NCBI GenBank assembly: GCA_022843165.1
Contig: JALHOD010000015.1
Coordinates: 1 to 64,000, forward strand
Reading direction: 5' to 3'
DNA from: Pseudorhodoplanes sp.
GTDB taxonomy: Bacteria > Pseudomonadota > Alphaproteobacteria > Rhizobiales > Xanthobacteraceae
DNA: 64,000 nucleotides
This document shows positions 36,663-45,665 of this stretch, piece by piece. Each line of letters starts with the position of its first letter. Positions within the stretch are counted from its first letter, which is position 1. Under the pieces are notes generated by a model. The model ran no database searches and was not told the DNA's origin. It saw nothing but the letters and a program-made list of their open reading frames with translations. The translations under genes and the position numbers were made by a program.

Positions 36663-37589
36663 ATGCCGTCGAGCGATCACCTCGACTACGTCCTCGGCAA
36701 GCTCGACTGGATGCGCAGCGAGTCGATCTGGCCGAACGGACGCCGCTATCTGTGGACCGACGCCTTCGGTGTCGTGCTGCTGGCCTCCCTGTATGCGGAA
36801 ACGGGTCAACGACACTTTTACGACCAGGCGGAGACGCTGATCGCCGAGGTCGACCGGGTGCTCGGCCGGCCGCGCGGCATTCGCATCGGCGAGGCGCCGG
36901 ACCGAGACGGCCAGTATTTCCATTATCTGGCGATGTGGCTTTACGCCCTTGCGGTGATGGCGCGCTACGATCCGGCCTATCGCCGGAAAGGCATCGACCT
37001 GGTCCGGCAGATCCACGATGCCTTTGTCATGCCGGGCAGGGGCGTGGTGTGGAAGATGCAGGAGGATCTCAGCGCGCCCTATCCCGGTTTCGGGTTCGGG
37101 GCGCTCGACGCGTTCGACGGTTACGTCTCCTATCGCGCTCTCGCGGAGGACGCGCTGTCGCGCGAGATCACCGATATGCGCGCGCTGATCGACGCATCTG
37201 CCCCCGACCTGACCATTACGCAGGATCTCGGCATCGGCATGATGCTCTGGATGAGCCATTTCTTTCCGGAAGAAGACTGGGCTGTGTTGCAGCGGGCGCG
37301 TGGCCTGCACGTGCTCGACCGCATGTGGCAGGATGATGGATATTTCTGCCGCGAGCCCGGCTATCCGCGCGTCAAGTTCGCGTTCACGAATTACGGCGTC
37401 TCGGTCGGCCTGCAGGCCGTGCAGGCGATGCCCGAACGGGTGCGTGCGCTCAACCGCTTCTTCGACGGCTACCGCTCAGGCGACGAATACGACCGCGAGG
37501 CCATCACCCATGTGATGGCCTGCAGTTCGCGTTTTCCCGGATTCCTGCTGAGGAATTTTCATCCGCGGATTGCGGCAGCAAAGCGGTAG
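36663..37589 (+). CDS. uncharacterised protein, probable alpha-alpha barrel
   Basis: This 308-residue soluble protein is rich in helix-forming segments with repeated tryptophan/tyrosine motifs (MRSESIWPNGRRYLWTDAFG, FHYLAMWLYALAVMARY). This looks like a six-hairpin (alpha/alpha toroid) fold as in some glycosidases and lyases. I see no assignable catalytic motif. There is no signal peptide. No ribosome site stands out, but the ATG is the first in a strongly coding frame. Its neighbours, cytochromes and a CheW protein, give no clear hint. Confidence 0.6.
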   Translation: MPSSDHLDYVLGKLDWMRSESIWPNGRRYLWTDAFGVVLLASLYAETGQRHFYDQAETLIAEVDRVLGRPRGIRIGEAPDRDGQYFHYLAMWLYALAVMARYDPAYRRKGIDLVRQIHDAFVMPGRGVVWKMQEDLSAPYPGFGFGALDAFDGYVSYRALAEDALSREITDMRALIDASAPDLTITQDLGIGMMLWMSHFFPEEDWAVLQRARGLHVLDRMWQDDGYFCREPGYPRVKFAFTNYGVSVGLQAVQAMPERVRALNRFFDGYRSGDEYDREAITHVMACSSRFPGFLLRNFHPRIAAAKR

Positions 37590-37595
37590 CAGGCT

Positions 37596-37934
37596 TCATT
37601 TCCTTCCGAGAGTGGCGACATAGGCGGCGATGTCGCCGGCTTCGTTGCGGGTCAGCGCCATGCCCGGCATTTTGGGATGCGGCGCGAGCAGAAAGAAGGC
37701 CAGTTTTCCGGCATCGAAACCCGGGCGCTGCGCAAGACTGCGGAAGGAGGCGACGTCGGCCGAGGCGCGCGTCTGGTCCTGGGCGACGACATGGCATTCC
37801 GCACACCATCGGCGCGCCAGACGCTCTCCGTTCTTCGGATCGGCGGCGGACGCCTGCGTTGCGGCCAGGATGATCGTCAGAAGCGCGGCTGACCACGCGG
37901 TATTATTCGGCAAATTCGCCTCCCGTCTTTCCAT
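37596..37934 (-). CDS. c-type cytochrome
   Basis: This 112-residue exported monohaem cytochrome has a signal peptide ending at SASA near residue 30. The haem-binding site C-A-E-C-H is near residue 46, and a likely methionine ligand lies in PKMPGMAL near residue 92. It carries electrons in the periplasm, partner unknown. The frame continues 58 codons further upstream, but the start at MERREANLPNN gives a proper signal peptide. It is divergent from a second cytochrome gene 52 bases away, and convergent with the alpha-barrel gene. Confidence 0.82.
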   Translation of the reverse strand: MERREANLPNNTAWSAALLTIILAATQASAADPKNGERLARRWCAECHVVAQDQTRASADVASFRSLAQRPGFDAGKLAFFLLAPHPKMPGMALTRNEAGDIAAYVATLGRK

Positions 37935-37986
37935 TCTGATATACTGAGCAAAACAATCTTGGCCATTCAAAGATCGTGGTGTCGAC

Positions 37987-38319
37987 ATGCCTGTCAGCAG
38001 ATTGATCACAACACGCAATGTGGCCGCGGCCGCGGTCCTGGCCATGTGTCTTCCGCCCGCGAATTCCGCGGCGGCCCAGTCCGCGTCCCAGCCGCTGATC
38101 GTCGCCATCTGTGCGCCCTGTCATGGCTATGACGGCGTGGGCCGGGACGTGCAGATTCCCCGCATCGCGGGACAGTCGGCGATCTATCTGAAGGCGCAGT
38201 TGCATGCCTTCCGCCGCGGAGCGCGCAAGCATCCGGACATGTCCATGCGCGCCGAGGATCTGACCGATCGCGACATCGACGAACTCGCCGGCTTCTACGC
38301 CATCCTGCCGCCCGGTTGA
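37987..38319 (+). CDS. c-type cytochrome (class I)
   Basis: This 110-residue exported protein has a signal peptide (residues 1-30, cleavage near AAAQ) and one haem site C-A-P-C-H near residue 43. The following segment IPRIAGQSAIYLKAQLHAFR is typical of small cytochrome c4/c5-type subunits, and MSMRAEDLTDRDIDELAGFYA closes the fold. M87 or M89 is the probable sixth ligand. It is divergent from the other cytochrome gene; a shared promoter region is likely. Confidence 0.85.
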   Translation: MPVSRLITTRNVAAAAVLAMCLPPANSAAAQSASQPLIVAICAPCHGYDGVGRDVQIPRIAGQSAIYLKAQLHAFRRGARKHPDMSMRAEDLTDRDIDELAGFYAILPPG

Positions 38320-38360
38320 CGCCAGGCTGAAGGACGGCGATGCGAGGACGGGCGAAACAC

Positions 38361-38436
38361 TGGCGAGCCCGCGGGGATTCGAACCCCGGACCTACTGATT
38401 AAAAGTCAGTTGCTCTACCGACTGAGCTACGGGCTC
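38361..38436 (-). tRNA. tRNA-Lys (anticodon TTT)
   Basis: On the minus strand a complete cloverleaf is visible. The 7-base acceptor stem GAGCCCG pairs with CGGGCTC, followed by a G discriminator base and an encoded CCA. The D arm is GCTCAGTCGGTAGAGC. The anticodon stem-loop ACTGACTTTTAATCAGT gives anticodon TTT, and the T arm carries GGTTCGAATCC. It is 76 bases with CCA. No integrase or attachment repeat is seen beside it. Confidence 0.97.
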
Positions 38437-38816
38437 GCATGAGTGTCTGTCGCTTGGCGGGATCGGTGCCCGCCGGGCACTCGCCGGCGCGCGATGGACC
38501 ATGGAGCCCTGCGATGCGACCGGCAGCGCGGACACATAAGCCGATTGTCCAGCCGGGACAACGGAAAATTCCGGTAATGGGCCGGATCAGGGCCGACAAA
38601 GGCCTTTTTCCAAAGGCGATCCATGCAGCCGCGACCGCCGAGGAGCGGATTTCGCGGTCGGAACAGAAGCAGAACAGGACCGCCGCAACTTCGCCTCAGC
38701 CGGTTCCGACGATTGGCCGAACTTCAGTCTCGTCAGTGATGCGGGAATTGCCTAGTTTGAGAGCGCCGCGGCACGGCCCGGCTTTCCGGCACACCCGCAA
38801 GAGAGGACGCGGCCCT
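38437..38816. other. 380-base stretch without a recognised gene
   Basis: This lies between tRNA-Lys and the M20 amidohydrolase gene. The frame of that gene stays open through it, but the translation is low-complexity and lacks family similarity, so it is not called coding. It presumably holds the promoters of the tRNA and the amidohydrolase. I see no repeat or RNA. Confidence 0.6.
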
Positions 38817-39992
38817 ATGGCCATCTTGAACCGCATCGCCGAGTTTCATCCCGAAATCACCGCCTGGCGCCGCGACCTGCATGCCCATCCGGAACTGCTG
38901 TTCGACGTGCACCGCACGGCGGCGTCGGTGGCGGAGAAACTGAAGGCCTTTGGCTGCGACGAGGTGGTTCCGGGCATTGGCCGCACCGGCGTGGTCGGCG
39001 TCATCAAGGGCCGCAAGGCCGCCGATGGCGGCCGCGCCCGGACGATCGGCCTGCGCGCCGACATGGATGCGCTGCCGATCGAGGAGGCCACGGGTCTGCC
39101 TTACAAGTCGACCATTCCCGGAAAGATGCATGCCTGCGGCCATGACGGCCACACCGCGATGCTGCTGGGCGCCGCCAAATATCTCGCCGAGACCCGCAAT
39201 TTCGCCGGCACCGCCGTGGTGATCTTCCAGCCGGCGGAGGAAGGCGGCGGCGGCGGCAAGCTGATGGTCGGCGACGGCATGATGGAGCGCTTCGGCATCG
39301 ACGAGGTGTACGGGATGCACAATTATCCCGGCATCCCGGCCGGACATTTCGCCATGCGTGTCGGGCCGATCATGGCGGCGGCCGATCATCTGATGATCGA
39401 GATCGAGGGCCGCGGCGGACATGCCGCGCGACCGCATCTGGCGGTCGATCCGATCCTGGTCGGCGCGCAGATCGTCAGCCAGCTGCAATCGATCGTGTCG
39501 CGCAATGTCGATCCGCTGGAATCCGGCGTGGTGTCGATCTGCGTGTTCCAGGCCGGCTCGACCGACAATGTCATTCCGCAGAAGGCGCTGCTGCGCGGCA
39601 CCTGCCGCAGCCTGACCGACGAGGTGCGCGACCTGCTCGAAAAGCGCGTCGGCGAGGTGGTGGACGGCGTCGCAAAACTGCACGGCGCCAGCGCGAAGCT
39701 GACCTACAACCGCGGCTATCCGGTCACCCGCAATCATCCCGACCAGACCGCGTTCGCCGCCTCGATCGCCGCCGAGATCGCGGGCCCGGAGCGCGTCGAC
39801 GACAATGTCGTGCCGGTGATGGGTGCGGAGGATTTCTCTTACATGCTCAACGCCCGTCCGGGCGCTTTTATTTTTGTCGGCAATGGCGACAGTGCCGGCC
39901 TGCATCACCCGGCCTATGACTTCAACGACGACATTATCCCGGCCGGGTCGTCCTACTGGGCGCGGCTGGTGGAGAAGGCTCTGCCGGCCTAG
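38817..39992 (+). CDS. M20-family metal-dependent amidohydrolase (hippurate hydrolase-like)
   Basis: This 391-residue cytosolic di-metal peptidase/amidohydrolase cleaves N-acyl amino acids such as hippurate. Metal-site motifs are MHACGHDGHTAML, QPAEEGGGG (general base plus metal ligand) and the C-terminal MGAEDFSYML. The dimerisation lid domain is in the middle (about 185-295). GAGAGGA precedes the ATG at 38817. The natural substrate is unknown: the N-acyl or aryl-amide specificity of this family cannot be read from the sequence. Confidence 0.93.
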   Translation: MAILNRIAEFHPEITAWRRDLHAHPELLFDVHRTAASVAEKLKAFGCDEVVPGIGRTGVVGVIKGRKAADGGRARTIGLRADMDALPIEEATGLPYKSTIPGKMHACGHDGHTAMLLGAAKYLAETRNFAGTAVVIFQPAEEGGGGGKLMVGDGMMERFGIDEVYGMHNYPGIPAGHFAMRVGPIMAAADHLMIEIEGRGGHAARPHLAVDPILVGAQIVSQLQSIVSRNVDPLESGVVSICVFQAGSTDNVIPQKALLRGTCRSLTDEVRDLLEKRVGEVVDGVAKLHGASAKLTYNRGYPVTRNHPDQTAFAASIAAEIAGPERVDDNVVPVMGAEDFSYMLNARPGAFIFVGNGDSAGLHHPAYDFNDDIIPAGSSYWARLVEKALPA

Positions 39993-40035
39993 CACGCGTC
40001 GTTTCACGACGCGCTCCGCCATCGGCGCAACGAGA

Positions 40036-40064
40036 AACGCCGCCCGGTCAAACCGGGCGGCGTT
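40036..40064. terminator. bidirectional terminator-like hairpin
   Basis: A perfect 13-base stem (40036-40048 with 40052-40064) with a 3-base loop lies between the convergent M20 and ndvB genes. There is little T-run on either side, but the very strong stem and its position fit a shared terminator. Confidence 0.6.
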
Positions 40065-40085
40065 CGCACATCATGCGATGACGGC

Positions 40086-42740
40086 TTACTGGATCGTCTC
40101 GACCTGCTTGTCGGCTGGCGCCACCGGAGCCTCGGCAATGACATTGGCCAGCGCCGGCCGGCGGGTGCCGCGCGCGAGGGCGCGGCTGCGCAGTTCGGTC
40201 CAGTAGGCGAAGTCGTTGATACGGCGCCCGTCGAAGACCGCGATCAGCGCGGCGGCCAGGAACGGCAGGCTCTGCACCAGCAGCACGCCCGCGAAGATAT
40301 AGATTTCATGCACCTGTTTGGTGTTGGTCGCGATCAGCAGCACCGCGCCGACCACCAGCAGGCCGCCGATGACCGCTTCCCAGAAAGCCTGGAAGTCCGT
40401 CTTCAGCCGCGCGCGGCCGCCCTTGGCGGTGCGGGCGAAGGGCAGGTGATCCTTGACCAGCCCGTCCCAGACCGCATGCGCCACCGTCCATTGCACCGAC
40501 ATAGCGGCGATCACGGCGCCAAACGTCTGCTTCTTGGAGATGTTCACGCGCAGCCGATACAGCGAGACGAAATGCAGCACCGACACGGCGAAGGCCGCAA
40601 CGATCGGAATCGTCAGGATCTTGTCGGGAATGGCGATGCCGACGAACACGACGATCGGCACCCAGAGCAGGTTGAGAATGGCGACCACGACGCCGAGCGT
40701 TTCCGCGCCCAGCCAGTTCAGCCAGCCGAGCAGGAATTCGCGCTTCTGCTCGCGATTGAGTACCGACACGCCGGGCAGGAAACGCCGCCAATGCTTCTTG
40801 ACGATCTGCATGCCGCCGTAAGCCCAACGGTGGCGCTGCTTCTTGAACTGCTCAAATGTGTCGGGCAGCAGACCAAAACCGTAGCGGCGATTGGTGTAAT
40901 GCGTCTTCCAGCCCAGCTCGATCATGGTGAGGCCGAGATCGGTGTCCTCGCAGATCGTGTCGCTCGACCAGTTGCCGGCGGCGGCCAGCGCCGTGCGGCG
41001 CATCAGACACATGGTGCCGTGCACGATGATGGCGTTCTTCTCGTTGCGCTGGACCATGCCGATGTCGAAGAAGCCGGAATATTCGCCCTGCATCGCGTAA
41101 TGCATGACGCTGCGGTCGCCGTCGCGGTGATCCTGCGGCGCCTGGATCAGGCCGACCTTGTCGTCGGCGAAGACCGGGACGAGATGGCTCAGCCAGTCCG
41201 GCGTGACGATGTAGTCGGCGTCGATGACGCCGATGATCTCGGCGTCCGGCGCAGTCTGTGTCAGCGCGAGCCGCAAGGCGCCGGCCTTGAAGCCCTGAAG
41301 ATTGTCCTCACGCACGAACTTGAAGCGATCGCCGAGCAGGCGACAATGCTCCTCGACCGGCTGCCAGAAGGCCGGGTCGGGCGTGTTGTTGATGATCACG
41401 ATGCATTCGAAATTCGGGTAGGTCAGCCGCGACACTGCATCGAGCGTGGCCTTCAGCATTTCCGGCGGTTCGCGATAGGCCGGAATGTGGATCGAGACCT
41501 TCGGTCCAAATCCGTCCGGCACCAGCGGCGGCGATGCGATGAGCCGCGACGGCTTGCGGCCGAAGGCGATGGCGGCGATTTCCTCGATGCGCGCGAGCGC
41601 GATCATGACCATCGGCACCAGCAGCATCACGCCGAGCCCCAGCGCGAAGGCTGCGCCCGGCACGAAATAATGACCGCGCCAGAATCCGAACACGGTGGCA
41701 AACCAGGCGCCGACCATATGCGCCGCGATGGCAAGCAAGGCGGCCTGGCTGATCGTGGCGCCGGCGAGCGCGAGAATGGGCAGCGACAGCAGAACGCCGA
41801 GCAGCACCGACAGGATCATCTGACGCCAGTGATCCGGATCGGTCACCGGACCGGTCCATGCGAATTTCTGCTGGCGGGCGTCGTTGAACATGCCCCAATA
41901 GGGACCGACGCCGCCTTCGAAAATCTTCCAAGGCTGATCGATCGCCTCGACGATGTTGTAGTCCATGCCCATCGCTTCGGCGCGCGCGATGAAGTCGCGC
42001 AGCACGACGGCCTGTTCGAAGCGGCCGGGATTGGCGGCCTTCAGATTGTATCCCGCGCTCGGCCAGCCGAACTCGGCGATGACGATGCGTTTGCCGGGAT
42101 AGGCCTGACGCAGCATGTTGTAGATGACGACCGCCTGATCCACGGCCTGCGTTTCCGAAAAACCTTCCCAGTAAGGCAGGATATGCGCGGCGATGAAGTC
42201 GACGGAGGAGGCAAGCTCGGGATGCTCCATCCAAACGTGCCAGATTTCGCCGGTCGTCACGGGCGCCGACACTTCGCTCTTCACGCGCTTGATCTTCTTG
42301 ATCAACTCGTCGACCGTCTGTTCGCCGCGGAACACCGTTTCGTTGCCGACCACGATGCCGTCGACATTGGAATGCCGGCGCCCGAGTTCGATGACAGAGC
42401 GCATTTCGCGTTCGTTGCGGCGATCGTCCTTGTCGATCCAGGCGCCGATCGTGGCCTTAAGTCCGAATTCATTCGCCACGCCCGGGACGAGCTCGACGCC
42501 GGCGGTGGACGAATAGGTGCGGACCGCGCGTGTCAGCGGCGCAAGAATGCGCAGATCGGACCGGATCTGGGCCGCCGAGGTCTGGATCTTGTCGGCATGG
42601 GTGGCGCCGACGAAGGGCGCGTAGGACACGCTCGCAAGCGGTCCTTCGATATCCGGGGCGGACACCCGCTTTTCAGCCAGAGCCCACAAGCCGGCATGCA
42701 CGCAAGCTATGAGCGCGACGACGGCGGCGACGAAGCGCAT
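40086..42740 (-). CDS. ndvB: cyclic beta-glucan glycosyltransferase with GH17 domain, NdvB-like
   Basis: This 884-residue inner-membrane protein probably makes cyclic beta-(1,3) glucan. A membrane anchor (1-20) leads to a GH17-type domain (about 35-300) with the two catalytic glutamates E134 (VVGNETVF) and E223 (IAEFGWPSAG). Three or more helices (about 305-395) precede a GT2 domain with IDADY, the TICEDTDLG motif and the QRHRW processive signature (about 635). Further helices close the protein. This is the short Bradyrhizobium-type NdvB, unrelated to the giant Rhizobium NdvB. ndvD lies 158 bases upstream on the same strand. Confidence 0.85.
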   Translation of the reverse strand: MRFVAAVVALIACVHAGLWALAEKRVSAPDIEGPLASVSYAPFVGATHADKIQTSAAQIRSDLRILAPLTRAVRTYSSTAGVELVPGVANEFGLKATIGAWIDKDDRRNEREMRSVIELGRRHSNVDGIVVGNETVFRGEQTVDELIKKIKRVKSEVSAPVTTGEIWHVWMEHPELASSVDFIAAHILPYWEGFSETQAVDQAVVIYNMLRQAYPGKRIVIAEFGWPSAGYNLKAANPGRFEQAVVLRDFIARAEAMGMDYNIVEAIDQPWKIFEGGVGPYWGMFNDARQQKFAWTGPVTDPDHWRQMILSVLLGVLLSLPILALAGATISQAALLAIAAHMVGAWFATVFGFWRGHYFVPGAAFALGLGVMLLVPMVMIALARIEEIAAIAFGRKPSRLIASPPLVPDGFGPKVSIHIPAYREPPEMLKATLDAVSRLTYPNFECIVIINNTPDPAFWQPVEEHCRLLGDRFKFVREDNLQGFKAGALRLALTQTAPDAEIIGVIDADYIVTPDWLSHLVPVFADDKVGLIQAPQDHRDGDRSVMHYAMQGEYSGFFDIGMVQRNEKNAIIVHGTMCLMRRTALAAAGNWSSDTICEDTDLGLTMIELGWKTHYTNRRYGFGLLPDTFEQFKKQRHRWAYGGMQIVKKHWRRFLPGVSVLNREQKREFLLGWLNWLGAETLGVVVAILNLLWVPIVVFVGIAIPDKILTIPIVAAFAVSVLHFVSLYRLRVNISKKQTFGAVIAAMSVQWTVAHAVWDGLVKDHLPFARTAKGGRARLKTDFQAFWEAVIGGLLVVGAVLLIATNTKQVHEIYIFAGVLLVQSLPFLAAALIAVFDGRRINDFAYWTELRSRALARGTRRPALANVIAEAPVAPADKQVETIQ

Positions 42741-42898
42741 AACACGCTAAACCAATCGGGGCTGTGAGGAAGGCGTCCACCCCGTCCCCTGGGAAGGCGC
42801 CTGCTGCGGTGCAACTTACCTCGGATGAGGCGGTTTTTCAAATGGATTTCAGACGTGGCGTTTTAATGACGACGACCGCAGCCGAAAAAATAACTCTT

Positions 42899-43387
42899 CT
42901 ACTGCGTGGATGTTCCCGCCGGCGGCGTATTGGCGGCCGCGGCCGGAGCCGGAGGCGCCGCGGGATTAACCCAACAGGTGTTCACCCGCGCGTTCAGGCT
43001 GTCAGGCGCCTTGGGATCGATGCTCCCCTGACGGACGACGCAGCGGAAGGTCGCCTGGATATGTCCGCCCGGGCAGCCAAAACGGTCGTACAGGTCGAGA
43101 TGGCGGAAGGCCGTGTCCATGTCGTCCCGCCACAGCAGGTTGACCACCCGCCGTCCCAGCCAGACGCATTCCGGATTGCCCGCCGGCCCGGCAAGCTGCC
43201 GGGACACCTCCATGAGGTCGTCGGCCTTGCGCTGCGGCGAGTCCTTCTTGGCGTCGCCGGACTGCTGCTGGCGGGCCTTGTCGGCGGCGCCCTGGTCGCC
43301 GCTCTGGCCGAAAGCAGGCTGGCCCGCGGCCGTTAAAGCTCCCACGATAAACATGGCGGGCAGGAGACGCATGACGCGAACGAACAT
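42899..43387 (-). CDS. ndvD: putative beta-glucan synthesis accessory protein, NdvD-like
   Basis: This 162-residue exported protein has a signal peptide (about 1-27, cleavage near AFGQ). A charged, glutamine/lysine-rich region follows, then a core with four cysteines (ECVW, FGCPGG, FRCVV, TCWVN), suggesting disulfides, and a proline/alanine-rich tail. By memory, Bradyrhizobium japonicum has a third glucan gene, ndvD, between ndvB and ndvC. Position and export fit that role, but the identification rests mainly on gene order. It probably shares a transcript with ndvB. Confidence 0.6.
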   Translation of the reverse strand: MFVRVMRLLPAMFIVGALTAAGQPAFGQSGDQGAADKARQQQSGDAKKDSPQRKADDLMEVSRQLAGPAGNPECVWLGRRVVNLLWRDDMDTAFRHLDLYDRFGCPGGHIQATFRCVVRQGSIDPKAPDSLNARVNTCWVNPAAPPAPAAAANTPPAGTSTQ

Positions 43388-43611
43388 GGTTATCTGGCTT
43401 CTCGTGACAGGGCGGGATTGCAGGAATTTAACGTTCAGCGGACAGACAAATTTGCATCGAATTCGGTCAGCAATACGGCGTGCAGGCCCACCACTTACCG
43501 CATGAAAGAAAATCGAAGTTCCAATCTTTTGTCCAGCGTCCGGCGCAGTTGTGCTTAAAGCAAGGAAGCTTTTCGCGCCGTTCCGTCGCTCACAACACCG
43601 CCTCGACTTCC

Positions 43612-45252
43612 ATGCATGAACGTTCGTTTATCTCGCTGGCCGTTCCTCTGGCGTGTCTGGTTTTCGCCGGCGCGGCCATAGCCGCTTTCTGGGCTTGGAT
43701 CGGGGCGGCCGTCCCGATGCCGGCGGCGCCGCTGGCATCCGGGGAGAAGCTCTATTGCGTGTCCTATGCGCCGTTCCGGGGCGACCAGAACCCGCTCTCG
43801 GCCGGCACCCGCATCGAGGCCTGGCAGATCGACGAGGATTTTGCGCAGCTCAAAACCTTCACCGACTGCATCCGCAGCTATGCGATCGAACACGGTCTCG
43901 ACCAGATCCCGGAGATCGCGCGCAAGCACGGCCTGAAAGTCATTCACGGTCTGTGGCTGTCCAGCCATCCGGCCAAGAACGAGGCCGAGATCGCGACAAC
44001 GATCGCGCTGGCCATACGGTTCCCGGACGTGATCCAGTCCGTGGTCGTCGGCAATGAAGTTTTGTTACGCGGCGAAATGTCCGGGTCCGACCTTGCGGGC
44101 ATCATCCGCCGCGTGAAGTCCCAGGTCAGCATGCCGGTGACCTATGCCGATGTCTGGGAATTCTGGCTGCGGCACCGCGACGTCTACGAAGCGGTCGACT
44201 TCGTCACCATCCACATCCTGCCCTACTGGGAAGATTTTCCGATCCCCGCGCGCAACGCCGCCGCCCATGTCGAGTCCATACGCAAGCAGATGGTGGCGGC
44301 GTTCCCGAACAAGGAGATCCTGATCGGAGAAACCGGATGGCCGAGCGCCGGCCGCATGCGCGAGGGCGCGCTACCTTCGCTCGCCAACCAGGCGCTCGTG
44401 ATCCAGGAGGTGCTGGCGCTCGCCAAGCGCGACAAGTTCCGCGTCAACGTGATCGAGGCGTTCGACCAGCCATGGAAGCGCCGGCTGGAAGGTACGGTCG
44501 GCGGCTATTGGGGATTGTTCGACGCCTACTCGCGCGCGCAGAAATTTGTTTGGGGCGAGCCGGTGTCCAACCATCCGCAATGGCTGCGGCAGGCGATGGG
44601 CGGACTTTTTCTCGCGATCTGCGTCTTCGCCGTTGCCGGCGCGGCGCGTCTGCGGCTGACGGGGTCGCTCTCCGCGCCGATCCCTCTGTGGTTCGCCGTC
44701 GCCATCAATGCCGCGGCGGCCGGTTCGTTTGCCGGCCTGGCGATCGAAAAGGTGCCGTCCGAAAGTCTCGGCGCCGGCGGATGGATCCGCTCGCTCGTGC
44801 TGGTGGCGCTGGCGATCGCCGTTCCGCTCGTGGCGTCGGCCGCGAGCATGCGCGCAACGCCGCTGCCGTCCTTTGCGGCGATGCTCGCAACATTGCGCGT
44901 GCGCGCAGCGTGCCGTCTGACGCCGGCGCTGGGATGGCTGTCCATCGCGCTGACGCTGGTCGCAATCCAGGTCGCGCTCGGCCTGGTGTTCGATCCCCGC
45001 TACAAGGATTTCCCCTACGCGCCGCTGACAGCGGCCATCGTGCCGTTGCTGATCCTGTCGATGGCCGTGCGGTCGCCCGGACCGGCGCGCGGCGCCGCCG
45101 AACTCGCCGCGGCGGCCACGCTGGCCTTGTCGGCGGTCTATATTGCCTTCAACGAAACCGTCGCCAACTGGCAGGCGGCCTGGTTCTGCGCGCTGATTCT
45201 CGCGCTGGCCGTCATTCTGTTCCGCTCGAAGGGGCCGGCCGCGCCAGGCTGA
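43612..45252 (+). CDS. ndvC: GH17-family membrane glucan enzyme, NdvC-like
   Basis: This 546-residue protein has an N-terminal membrane anchor (about 8-33) and a GH17 beta-1,3-glucanase/transglucosylase-like domain (about 45-340) with catalytic glutamates E149 (VVVGNEVL) and E240 (LIGETGWPS). The C-terminal part has about six membrane helices. The architecture matches NdvC of B. japonicum, needed for the (1,6) linkages of the cyclic glucan. The start at MHERSF was chosen over a 44-codon extension; no strong ribosome site is seen. It is divergent from ndvD. Its last 41 bases overlap the convergent membrane-protein gene. Confidence 0.82.
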   Translation: MHERSFISLAVPLACLVFAGAAIAAFWAWIGAAVPMPAAPLASGEKLYCVSYAPFRGDQNPLSAGTRIEAWQIDEDFAQLKTFTDCIRSYAIEHGLDQIPEIARKHGLKVIHGLWLSSHPAKNEAEIATTIALAIRFPDVIQSVVVGNEVLLRGEMSGSDLAGIIRRVKSQVSMPVTYADVWEFWLRHRDVYEAVDFVTIHILPYWEDFPIPARNAAAHVESIRKQMVAAFPNKEILIGETGWPSAGRMREGALPSLANQALVIQEVLALAKRDKFRVNVIEAFDQPWKRRLEGTVGGYWGLFDAYSRAQKFVWGEPVSNHPQWLRQAMGGLFLAICVFAVAGAARLRLTGSLSAPIPLWFAVAINAAAAGSFAGLAIEKVPSESLGAGGWIRSLVLVALAIAVPLVASAASMRATPLPSFAAMLATLRVRAACRLTPALGWLSIALTLVAIQVALGLVFDPRYKDFPYAPLTAAIVPLLILSMAVRSPGPARGAAELAAAATLALSAVYIAFNETVANWQAAWFCALILALAVILFRSKGPAAPG

Positions 45253-45607
45253 GGATCAGCAGTCCCGCCGCGAGCGCCGACAGCCCGACATTGTAAAGAA
45301 CGATGCCGAAGCCGGCCGCGACCAAGCCGAGTCCGAACAGGGCGAGCGACGGCCGCAGCAGATTGAGCAAAGCCGCCGCCATCGCGACATAGCCGAAGAC
45401 CGAATGGCCGAACAGCGCGATGACGACCTTGCGCGTCAGGCACAGCCATGTCTGCGATCCGGCCTGACAGGCGAGGCCGACGCTGGACAATTCGACCGCC
45501 AGATAGCGCAGATACAAGGCGTAGCCGACCGACAGCAAGCCGGCGGCGATCAGCCAGTTGGTCTGTCGCGCGGTGGGCATGAACAGGCGGCGAGGTTTCT
45601 CGTGCAT
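45212..45607 (-). CDS. small hydrophobic membrane protein
   Basis: This 131-residue protein has four predicted membrane helices. There are two cysteines (VGLACQAGSQTWLC) in the first loop, a spacing that hints at an exported disulfide. It has no family name I can give. The ATG at 45607 (MHEKPRRLF) gives a compact membrane protein; the upstream extension is arginine-rich noise. Its 3' end overlaps ndvC by 41 bases in the opposite direction. Confidence 0.65.
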   Translation of the reverse strand: MHEKPRRLFMPTARQTNWLIAAGLLSVGYALYLRYLAVELSSVGLACQAGSQTWLCLTRKVVIALFGHSVFGYVAMAAALLNLLRPSLALFGLGLVAAGFGIVLYNVGLSALAAGLLILSLARPAPSSGTE

Positions 45608-45665
45608 GCCGGGACTATGGCGTCGCACGCCCTGTTCGGCAACTCGCCCTGCAATCGAGAGTGCT

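Noticed and set aside
38361-38436. tRNA-Lys as an island attachment site
   Set aside because: No integrase, no direct repeat of the tRNA end and no composition shift next to it.
38439-38816. N-terminal extension of the M20 amidohydrolase
   Set aside because: It is open by chance and does not fit the family's N-terminus; GAGAGGA precedes the ATG at 38817.
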